Translations under genes and position numbers: made by a program
The notes under the pieces: model-generated
Told to the model about the DNA's origin: nothing
The model's input: only the letters and a program-made list of their open reading frames with translations
Database searches by the model: none
Origin: CAZEBW01 sp964510205
GTDB lineage: Bacteria; Chloroflexota; Anaerolineae; VGOG01
DNA length: 19,082 bases
Reading direction: 5' to 3'
Assembly (NCBI GenBank): GCA_964510205.1
Contig: CAZEBW010000070.1
Span: 1-19,082, forward strand
Shown: piece after piece, positions 1-6,508 of the stretch
Layout: each line of letters starts with the position of its first letter
Numbering within the stretch: position 1 is the first letter of the stretch

Positions 1-52
1 CCTGGAGTGTTTACAGGAAGTATACCCCAAACCAGAAAAAGTTGCACATAGC

Positions 53-1246
53 GTGTATACTATGCAGGAAGGTTGCGCTGCCATCGTATTCGGCGCGGGG
101 AACGTGGGACGGGGCTTGTTGGGTCAGCTCTTTTCCGAGTCGGGTTACACGGTAATCTTTGTGGACATTGACAGACCGCTCATCACGGCGCTCAATGCGC
201 GGCGCGGTTACACCATCCGCCTGGTAGACGACGATTACGCCGAAGAGATCACCATCTCCCCTGTGCAGGCCCTGCATGCGGAGGAGACAGGGATGGTAGC
301 CCAAATGTTGCTCAAGGCCCACCTGGCTGCCACCGCGGTCGGCGTACGAGCGCTGCCTCACGTCGCCCCCCTGGTTGCCGCAGGAATTGCCCAACGGGCT
401 CAGCGCGATATCCAGTCCCCGCTCAATATCATCATCTGTGAGAACCTGAAGAATGCCGCCGCTATCTTTCGCTCCATGGTGGCTGAACACCTGTCCCCAG
501 CCCACCACGGCTACCTGCAGGCACGCGTCGGTTTCGTGGATACCGTCATCGGGCGCATGGTGCCGCCGCCGATGCCGGAGGTGCAGGCCCAGGATCGCAG
601 CCTCATTGTCGTGGAACCGTACAAAGAATTACCTGTAGATGGTCGTGGCTTCGTCGGTCCTGCGCCTGAAATCGTGGGCCTCGAGCCATGCGACAACTTT
701 GCCGCCTACACCGCGCGCAAACTGTACATTCACAATTGTGGCCACGCTATGCTTGGCTACCTGGGCCATGTGCGCGGCCACGTTTTCGGCTACCAGGCGT
801 TGGAAGATGCGGCCATCCGGCCATTGTTCGAGAGAGCCCTGGCTGAGTCAAAGAGGGGCATTGTCGTGGCTCACGGCGTAGAAGTAGGCTGGTTGGAAGC
901 ACACATCGCTGGCCTCACCCGTCGCTTTGCCAATCGCGCCCTGGGAGATACAATCTTTCGCTTGGCCCGCGATCCGCTGCGCAAGCTCGGCCCCACAGAC
1001 CGGCTGGTGGGGGCAGCGCGGCTGGCCGAGAAGGCAGACGTCACGCCTGAGGCGCTGAGTTGGGGCATCGCCGCTGGCTATTGCTTTGACGACGCCAGCG
1101 ATCCGCTGGCAGTGCGACTACAGCAGCGCATGGCTACCGAAGGGTTCGATTCCGTGCTGGCCGACGTGAGTTCCATCCAGGCAGACGAGCCGCTGGCGGC
1201 CCTGGTGCGTGAGCGGTTAGGCAAGCTGCGAAAGGGCTCGCCCTGA
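53..1246 (+). CDS. mtlD: Mannitol-1-phosphate 5-dehydrogenase-like polyol dehydrogenase
   Basis: Predicted cytosolic NAD-dependent enzyme interconverting mannitol-1-phosphate and fructose-6-phosphate. The N-terminal dinucleotide-binding motif FGAGNVGRG (about residues 13-21) is the form typical of MtlD. The long-chain polyol dehydrogenase signature K-x4-N-x2-H is present as K223, N228 and H231 in KLYIHNCGH. Length is 397 residues, against about 380 for the family. The start is unsettled: GTG at 53 and ATG at 62 are in frame and neither has a clear Shine-Dalgarno, and the frame stays open to the left edge, so the true start could lie outside the window. A stop in another frame at 49-51 could end an upstream gene. 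The next gene follows after 32 nt, suggesting one transcript. The family is well supported; the exact substrate is not, since fructuronate or tagaturonate reductases are relatives. Confidence 0.82.
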   Translation: MYTMQEGCAAIVFGAGNVGRGLLGQLFSESGYTVIFVDIDRPLITALNARRGYTIRLVDDDYAEEITISPVQALHAEETGMVAQMLLKAHLAATAVGVRALPHVAPLVAAGIAQRAQRDIQSPLNIIICENLKNAAAIFRSMVAEHLSPAHHGYLQARVGFVDTVIGRMVPPPMPEVQAQDRSLIVVEPYKELPVDGRGFVGPAPEIVGLEPCDNFAAYTARKLYIHNCGHAMLGYLGHVRGHVFGYQALEDAAIRPLFERALAESKRGIVVAHGVEVGWLEAHIAGLTRRFANRALGDTIFRLARDPLRKLGPTDRLVGAARLAEKADVTPEALSWGIAAGYCFDDASDPLAVRLQQRMATEGFDSVLADVSSIQADEPLAALVRERLGKLRKGSP

Positions 1247-1266
1247 AGTGCAGCCGATTGGAGTCT

Positions 1267-1272
1267 GGAGGT
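1267..1272 (+). promoter_or_regulatory. Shine-Dalgarno fixing the MDR start
   Basis: GGAGGT lies 6 nt before ATG at 1279. This favours ATG 1279 over the in-frame TTG at 1258, which has no such site. Confidence 0.75.
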
Positions 1273-1278
1273 AGGCTG

Positions 1279-2970
1279 ATGCCCGACAAATTGACCACCT
1301 ACCGCCGCGCTGACGCGCCGCTGCCGCATCGAAACAGGCTCTGGCCTCTGTACGGTGCGGGCTTTGAGAACCTGGGCCGCGACGGTCAACCTATCGAGGC
1401 GCCGATGCCCCAGCCTGGCTCGAATGAACTGCTGGTGCGCCACGATGCCTGCGGGCTGTGCTTCTCCGATATCAAGGTCATCTGGGCGGGCCAGGCTCAT
1501 CCCCGCATCTACCGCGATATGCAGGTCAACCCGGCGGTGCTGGGCCACGAGGTGAGCCTGACGGTCGTTGAGGTAGGCGAAAACCTGCGCCATCAGTACC
1601 GCGTCGGCGAGCGGTTCATCGTCCAGGCCGACATCTACGTGAACGGCGTGGGCTACGCCTACGGCTACGAGATCCAGGGCGGGCTTTCACAGTACAGCGT
1701 GCTCGGCCGCCGGGTGCTCGCCGGCGACGACGGTTGCTACCTCATCCCCGTACAGCCGATGACTGGCTACGCCGAAGCTGCACTCGTCGAGCCTTGGGCC
1801 TGTGTCGAAGCGGCCTACAATATCGTCTACCGCACGCAGTGGCAAGAGGGAGGCAGCGTATGGATCGTGGGCGACGGCCAGGACATGCGACTTGGCCGCG
1901 CCGAGGACTGGCGCCCGCGCAAGGTGGTGGTAAACGTAGCCAACGCTAAATTCGCGGCGCACGTTCGGGCCTGGGCGAGAGGCGCGGGAGTCGAATTCAC
2001 AACTGCAGAGGATGAGCCATACTACGACGATATCGTGGTGCTGGGCAGCGACGCCAAACTGGTTGAGCGGGTGTCCCCCCGCCTGGCAAAGGGGGGCATC
2101 TTGAATCTTGTCGCCGAGACTCCATTGCCCCGGCTGATGCAAGTAGACGTGGGCCGGCTGCACTATGACCACCTGGCGGTCATCGGCACAAATGGGCCGG
2201 ACCTCTCTGCTGCCCACACACCGATTCGCAGTCAGCTGAAGTCAGGCGGACGGCTGTGGGTGCTGGGTGCAGCCGGGCCGATGGGCCACATGCACATCCA
2301 GCGCGCCCTTGAGATGCCCGGTGGGCCTGCCAAGATCGTGGCTACTAACCTGCGTCATCCGCGCATTCGCGAAGTGGAGCGCAAGTTTGCCGCCTCTGCC
2401 CAGGAGCAGGGTGTCGAGTTAGTGTGTCTGACCCAGGAGACGCTTGGCTCGGCCGGGTTGGCCGCTCGACTGGGGCAGGAAACTGAAGGCAAGGGGTTTG
2501 ACGACATCGTCGTGCTGGCCCCCAGCATCCCGGCCATCGAGGCAGCGTCGGCTCATCTTGGCAACGGGGGCGTGATGAACATATTCGCCGGGCTGCCCCG
2601 AGGTACGCTGGCGGCCTTCGACCTCAACGCCGTTGTGTGGCGCGGCGTGCGGTTCACCGGCTCCAGCGGTTCATCTATCGAGGACTTGCGCCGGATGTGC
2701 CGTCTCACCGAGAGCCGCACGCTTTCGCCCAATCGCTCGGTGGCAGCAATCGCCGGGCTGGAGGGCGCGGCTGAAGGGCTATGCGCCGTCTCCGAGGGGC
2801 GCTTCCCTGGCAAAGTAGTAGTGTTTCCCAACATCAAACCGCTGCCGCTCACTCCGCTGTCCGCTCTCAAAGATGTGCTTCCCTCCATCTACGCCAAGTT
2901 GGAGCCGGGGGAGATGTGGACGAAAGCAGCCGAAGAGAAGTTGCTGCGGGAGCTGTTGCCGAATTGGTAG
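1279..2970 (+). CDS. Oversized zinc-dependent MDR alcohol/polyol dehydrogenase with tandem Rossmann-like units
   Basis: Medium-chain dehydrogenase/reductase of about 563 residues, where 340-400 is usual. The GroES-like catalytic domain has CGLCFSD (about residues 58-64), GHE (about 90-91) and LVEP (Glu about 171). These match the Cys, His/Glu and Glu zinc ligands of sorbitol-type dehydrogenases. The four-Cys structural zinc loop is absent. Two Rossmann-like units follow. The first (about 191-309) has a degenerate nucleotide loop, GDGQDM. The second (about 322-473) has GAAGPMG, as in sugar-phosphate MDRs such as L-sorbose-1-phosphate reductase. Both contain YDDIVVLG/FDDIVVLA followed by KGGILNLVA/NGGVMNIFA. 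The C-terminus adds about 45 residues ending in a charged helix. It sits between the mtlD-like gene and the E1 gene, so oxidation of a polyol or sugar phosphate is inferred; the substrate is unknown. Confidence 0.8.
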   Translation: MPDKLTTYRRADAPLPHRNRLWPLYGAGFENLGRDGQPIEAPMPQPGSNELLVRHDACGLCFSDIKVIWAGQAHPRIYRDMQVNPAVLGHEVSLTVVEVGENLRHQYRVGERFIVQADIYVNGVGYAYGYEIQGGLSQYSVLGRRVLAGDDGCYLIPVQPMTGYAEAALVEPWACVEAAYNIVYRTQWQEGGSVWIVGDGQDMRLGRAEDWRPRKVVVNVANAKFAAHVRAWARGAGVEFTTAEDEPYYDDIVVLGSDAKLVERVSPRLAKGGILNLVAETPLPRLMQVDVGRLHYDHLAVIGTNGPDLSAAHTPIRSQLKSGGRLWVLGAAGPMGHMHIQRALEMPGGPAKIVATNLRHPRIREVERKFAASAQEQGVELVCLTQETLGSAGLAARLGQETEGKGFDDIVVLAPSIPAIEAASAHLGNGGVMNIFAGLPRGTLAAFDLNAVVWRGVRFTGSSGSSIEDLRRMCRLTESRTLSPNRSVAAIAGLEGAAEGLCAVSEGRFPGKVVVFPNIKPLPLTPLSALKDVLPSIYAKLEPGEMWTKAAEEKLLRELLPNW

Positions 2971-2977
2971 AAATATG

Positions 2978-2984
2978 TGAGGTG
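2978..2984 (+). promoter_or_regulatory. Shine-Dalgarno for the E1 gene
   Basis: TGAGGTG-type sequence ending 9 nt before GTG at 2994. It supports 2994 as the E1 start rather than longer in-frame extensions that would overlap the MDR gene. Confidence 0.6.
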
Positions 2985-2993
2985 AATTCAACT

Positions 2994-5084
2994 GTGAGTG
3001 ACAACATCAATCTGAAAGAACACCAGCTTACCAAAGAGCAGGCCCTCGGCCTCCTGCGGCAGATGTGGGAGATCCGCATGTTCGAGGACAAGGTCTACGA
3101 CCTGCTGGGGCGGAACCTCATCAAAGGGGCATCCCACCTCTACGCGGGGGAGGAAGCGGTGGCGGTGGGAGCTATCTCCGTCCTGCGGGATGATGACCTG
3201 ATCACCTCCACCCATCGCGGGCACGGCCATTGCCATGCCCTGGGCGCCTCCCTGGCCAAGACAGAAGAAGCCCGGCAGGAACACCTCAACAAGATGTTGG
3301 CCGAGCTGTGCGGGCGGGCCACCGGCTATTGCCTGGGGCGTGGTGGCTCCATGCACATCGCCGACGTGGAGAAGGGGAATCTGGGGGCCACCGGCATCGT
3401 GGGAGGCAACATCCCGGTGGCCACCGGCGCGGGACTGGCCCTTCGGCTACGCTCAGGACAGGCCCAGCAACTGCTGGGCACAGACCAGGTAGTGCTCTGC
3501 TTCTTTGGCGACGGGGCGTCCAACACGGGCAACTTCCACGAGTCGCTCAACCTGGCTGCGCTGTGGAATCTGCCCGTGGTCTACATCGTGGAGAACAACC
3601 TGTACGGCATGTCCGTGCCTATCCAGAAGGCGGCGGCCAAACTGGACATCGCCGACCGAGCCTGCGCCTACGGCATCCCCGGCCGGGTGGTGGACGGCAT
3701 GGGCGTGCTGGCTGTCCGCCAGGCGGTGGGCAAGGCCGTAGAGCGCGCCCGTCGTGGCGACGGTCCCTCACTCATCGAGTGCCAGACCTACCGCTGGTAC
3801 GGCCATTCCCGCTCCGACCCGCGCAGGTATCGCACAAAGGAAGAGGAGGCCGCCTGGAAGTCGCGCGATCCCATCCCCACCTTCGCCGCCCGCCTCATCG
3901 CCGCGGGGATCGTCACCGAGGAAGAGATTGAAGCTCTTGAGGAAAAGGTGGAGCAGGAGATCGAAGAGGCGACAGAGTTCGCCCTCAATTCTCCCACGCC
4001 GCCGGTGGAGGAGCTGGAACTCTATGTCTACGCGCCGTTCAAGTGGACCGAGGCGGACGTAGCCCGTGAGCGCGATCTAGGGGCGCGCTGCCAGACCGGC
4101 GGACCGGGCGTGCGCCAAATCAGCTACCGGCAGGCCATCCAGGAGGCACTGCGCGAGGAGATGCAGCGCGATCCCAATGTGTTCGTCATGGGCGAGGACG
4201 TGGGGTTGTACGGCGGGGCCTACGGCGCGACACGGGGGCTGTTCGAGGAGTTCGGGTCGGAACGGGTGCGCGACACACCCATCTCCGAGGCAACCATCGG
4301 TGGGGCAGCAGTGGGCGCGGCGATGTGCGGCATGCGGCCGGTGGCCGAGATCATGTACGTGGACTTTACCCCGCTGGCCATGGACCAGATCGCCAACCAG
4401 GGGGCCAAGAACCGCTACATGTTCGGCGGCAAGACGACGGTGCCGATGGTCATCCGCACCGAGGGCGGAGCCGGGCGCTCCATCGCCGCCCATCACTCTC
4501 AATCGCTGGAAGCACTGTGGGTGCACTTCCCCGGCATCTACGTGGTCATGCCCAGCACCCCCTTCGACGCCAAGGGGCTGCTCAAGGCCGCCATCCGCGA
4601 CGACAACCCGGTCATGTTCATCGAGCACAAGATGCTCTACGGCATGGAGGGCTACGTGCCCAACGAGGACTACGTCATCCCCTTCGGCGTAGCCGACGTC
4701 AAGCGCGAGGGCTCCGACGTGACGGTGATCACCTATTCGCGCATGGTGCACCGGGCGTTGGAGGCCGCCGAGCGGCTGGCTGCGGAGGGAATCAGCGTGG
4801 AGGTGATTGACCTGCGCACGCTGAAGCCGCTGGACATGGAGACGGTGGCCGCGTCGGTGAGGAAGACCGGGCGCGTGGTGGGCGTCACTGAGGCCTACAA
4901 AACAGGATCTTTCATCGGCGAGCTGGTCGCGCGCATCCAGGAGGAGTTGTTCGACTGGCTGGACGGGCCGGTGGTGCGCGTCTGTGCCGCGGACGTGCCG
5001 GTCCCCATGAGCGAGCCGTTGGAAGATGCGGCCATTCCCAATGTGGAGGCCATCATGGCCGGCATCCGCCAGGTGTTGAGGTAG
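2994..5084 (+). CDS. Fused E1 alpha-beta of acetoin/pyruvate-type 2-oxoacid dehydrogenase
   Basis: Thiamine-diphosphate-dependent E1, about 696 residues, decarboxylating a 2-oxoacid or cleaving acetoin and passing the acyl group to the E2 lipoyl arm. The alpha half (about 1-360) has THRGHGH (73-79), GGSMHIADVEKG, and the ThDP motif GDGASNTGN (from 172) running to ENN (about 200-202). The beta half begins near 376 (ISYRQAIQEAL) and has GEDVGLYGG (400-408), then HHSQSLEA and VMPSTPFDAKGLL. GGSMHIADVEKGNLGATGIVGG resembles AcoA of acetoin dehydrogenase more than classic PdhA. Alpha and beta are normally separate genes; here one frame runs through with no stop. Residues about 151-158 (RLRSGQAQ) come from a small repeat. 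GTG start chosen from the Shine-Dalgarno; it begins 23 nt after the MDR stop. Pyruvate, acetoin and branched-chain oxoacids all remain possible substrates. Confidence 0.88.
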   Translation: MSDNINLKEHQLTKEQALGLLRQMWEIRMFEDKVYDLLGRNLIKGASHLYAGEEAVAVGAISVLRDDDLITSTHRGHGHCHALGASLAKTEEARQEHLNKMLAELCGRATGYCLGRGGSMHIADVEKGNLGATGIVGGNIPVATGAGLALRLRSGQAQQLLGTDQVVLCFFGDGASNTGNFHESLNLAALWNLPVVYIVENNLYGMSVPIQKAAAKLDIADRACAYGIPGRVVDGMGVLAVRQAVGKAVERARRGDGPSLIECQTYRWYGHSRSDPRRYRTKEEEAAWKSRDPIPTFAARLIAAGIVTEEEIEALEEKVEQEIEEATEFALNSPTPPVEELELYVYAPFKWTEADVARERDLGARCQTGGPGVRQISYRQAIQEALREEMQRDPNVFVMGEDVGLYGGAYGATRGLFEEFGSERVRDTPISEATIGGAAVGAAMCGMRPVAEIMYVDFTPLAMDQIANQGAKNRYMFGGKTTVPMVIRTEGGAGRSIAAHHSQSLEALWVHFPGIYVVMPSTPFDAKGLLKAAIRDDNPVMFIEHKMLYGMEGYVPNEDYVIPFGVADVKREGSDVTVITYSRMVHRALEAAERLAAEGISVEVIDLRTLKPLDMETVAASVRKTGRVVGVTEAYKTGSFIGELVARIQEELFDWLDGPVVRVCAADVPVPMSEPLEDAAIPNVEAIMAGIRQVLR
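3437..3464 (+). repeat. Small dispersed repeat inserted in frame in E1 alpha
   Basis: Contains CCTTCGGCTACGCTCAGGAC followed by AGGCC. It is read as LRLRSGQA just before the ThDP motif. Without it, the flanking GAGLAL and QLLGTDQVV would join at normal family length, so it looks like an in-frame insertion of about 24 bp. A variant of the same family lies inverted at 5629-5650. Confidence 0.7.
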
Positions 5085-5092
5085 AGAGGCTG

Positions 5093-5127
5093 GAGGTTGG
5101 ATATTGGAGATTAGAGGTTGGGTATTG
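5093..5127 (+). repeat. Short intergenic direct repeat between E1 and E2
   Basis: GAGGTTGGATATTG (5093-5106) and GAGGTTGGGTATTG (5114-5127) match at 13 of 14 bases with a 21-bp period, separated by GAGATTA-type sequence. They fill most of the 57-nt gap between the E1 stop and the E2 start. Confidence 0.6.
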
Positions 5128-5132
5128 AAGGA
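5127..5132 (+). promoter_or_regulatory. Shine-Dalgarno deciding the E2 start
   Basis: GAAGGA lies 9 nt before ATG 5142. It favours this ATG, which begins directly at the lipoyl domain, over an in-frame TTG at 5118 inside the repeat. Confidence 0.6.
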
Positions 5133-5141
5133 ACGAGGCCA

Positions 5142-6497
5142 ATGGTGACGGAAGTGATCCTGCCCAAGCTGGGGCAGACGATGGAAGAGGGAACTATCGT
5201 CGAGTGGGTGAAGCAGGAGGGAGATCTAGTCCAACGCGGTGAACTGCTGTTTGTGGTGGAAACGGATAAGGCCACGCTAGAAGTAGAGGCGTCGGCAAGG
5301 GGCTTCCTGCGCAAAATTCTGATGCCCACCGGCCGGACAGTGCCCGTGCTCACCGTGGTAGCGCTGATCACTAAGACGGCCGATGAGGACATCTCAGCCT
5401 ATGAGTCACGTTCTCAGATTCCGGGTTCCGAGTTCCAGGTTGACGAAGCTGCGCAACACGCAACGCCGGAACCTGAAACCTCGAAACCTGAAACCCGTAT
5501 CTTTGCCTCGCCGCGAGCCCGGAGGCTGGCGCGGGAGGAGGGGGTGGACCTGGCACAGGTGACCGGCAGCGGCCCCAACGGCCGCATCGTTGAACAGGAC
5601 GTGCTGGCGTATCTGGACTCGCAGCCCCGTCCTGAGCCTGTCGAAGGGCCCAAGGCAACGCCCACGGCGGTCAAAGCGGCGGCGACGCTGGGCGTGGACC
5701 TGGCAACGGTCAGCGGCGCCGGCGTCAGCGGGCGGATCATGAAGGCGGACGTAGAAGCCGCCGCGTCTGAAGCTCCGTTCGCCCCGCTGGGTGAGGCGCC
5801 ATCCGTGGAAAGCGTGCCCCTCACCGGGCTGCGGCGCATCATCGCCGAGCGGATGGCCACCAGCGCGCACGAGGCAGCCCGCGTCACCCTGGTCACCGAG
5901 GCCGACGCCACCGCTTTCGTCGAGGCGCGGGAGCAGCTCAAGGCAGACGTGGCCGACGAATGGGGCTTTGCGCCGGGCTACAGCGACCTGCTGGGCTTCA
6001 TCGTCGCCCGAGCGCTGCGCGAGTTCCCCTACATGAACGTCCGCCTAAGCGACGACGGGCAAGCCGTCGAGCGGCTGTCGGCGGTCAACCTGGGCATGGC
6101 GGTGGATACTGAGCGGGGATTGCTGGCGCCGGTGATCCGGGACGCCGACCAGAAGGGCCTGCGCGCCTTTGGATCTGAGCTCCGCGAACTGGTGGAACGG
6201 GCGCGGGCCGGCAAATCGCTGCCCGACGACTTGACCGGCGGGACGTTCACCATCACCAACCTGGGCATGCACGAAGTGGACGCCTTCACGCCGATCATCA
6301 ATCCACCAGAAGCGGCCATCCTGGGCGTGGGACGCATCCAACCCAAGCCGGTCGTCTGCGAGGGCGAAATCGTCGTGCGTCAGATGTGGACGCTGAGCCT
6401 GGCTTTCGACCACCGGGTGGTGGACGGTGCGCCAGCGGCACGCTTCCTGCAACGGATCAAGCAGTTAGTCGAGAACCCTTATCTACTGTTGGGATAG
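5142..6497 (+). CDS. Dihydrolipoamide acyltransferase (E2) with two subunit-binding-like domains
   Basis: E2 core of the complex, about 451 residues, transferring the acyl group from lipoate to CoA. The lipoyl domain is residues 1-78, with the lipoylated lysine K43 in ETDKATL. A peripheral-subunit-binding domain (PSBD) at about 121-157 begins ASPRARRLA and contains GSGPNGRI. A second PSBD-like unit at about 172-207 contains AVKAAATLGVDL and GAGVSGRI. The catalytic domain runs from about 222 to the end, with HRVVDG supplying His424 and Asp428. One PSBD is usual. The linker at 91-119 is encoded by a near-palindromic repeat, and the segment between the PSBDs (PRPEPVEG) by a second dispersed repeat. 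ATG 5142 is chosen from its Shine-Dalgarno. It belongs with E1 upstream and E3, which begins 11 nt downstream. Confidence 0.9.
   Translation: MVTEVILPKLGQTMEEGTIVEWVKQEGDLVQRGELLFVVETDKATLEVEASARGFLRKILMPTGRTVPVLTVVALITKTADEDISAYESRSQIPGSEFQVDEAAQHATPEPETSKPETRIFASPRARRLAREEGVDLAQVTGSGPNGRIVEQDVLAYLDSQPRPEPVEGPKATPTAVKAAATLGVDLATVSGAGVSGRIMKADVEAAASEAPFAPLGEAPSVESVPLTGLRRIIAERMATSAHEAARVTLVTEADATAFVEAREQLKADVADEWGFAPGYSDLLGFIVARALREFPYMNVRLSDDGQAVERLSAVNLGMAVDTERGLLAPVIRDADQKGLRAFGSELRELVERARAGKSLPDDLTGGTFTITNLGMHEVDAFTPIINPPEAAILGVGRIQPKPVVCEGEIVVRQMWTLSLAFDHRVVDGAPAARFLQRIKQLVENPYLLLG
5421..5496 (+). repeat. Near-palindromic repeat encoding the E2 lipoyl-PSBD linker
   Basis: Left arm GGTTCCGAGTTCCAGGTT (5424-5441). 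Right arm AACCTGAAACCTCGAAACC (5470-5488) matches its reverse complement with two mismatches and a one-base bulge. The 11-mer AACCTGAAACC also recurs exactly at 5470-5480 and 5485-5495. A stem-loop with a loop of about 28 nt is possible. The translation is a flexible Pro/Glu-rich linker. Confidence 0.6.
5629..5650 (-). repeat. Second dispersed repeat, inverted, within E2
   Basis: The reverse strand reads CCCTTCGACAGGCTCAGGAC, a one-base-shorter variant of the element at 3437-3464 and in the opposite orientation. In the E2 frame it encodes RPEPVEG between the two PSBD-like domains. Confidence 0.7.
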
Positions 6498-6508
6498 GTG
6501 AACGGGAG

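Noticed and set aside
42..61. TTGCAC and TATACT as a promoter for the first gene
   Set aside because: Spacing of 8 nt is far from the 16-18 nt expected, and TATACT lies inside or at the start of the coding frame.
2781..2993. In-frame extension of the E1 gene back to 2781
   Set aside because: It would overlap the MDR gene by about 190 bp, has low-complexity content unlike E1 N-termini, and the Shine-Dalgarno supports GTG 2994.
6386..6508. In-frame extension of E3 back to 6386
   Set aside because: It overlaps the E2 catalytic region; ATG 6509 has a ribosome binding site and begins at the FAD domain.
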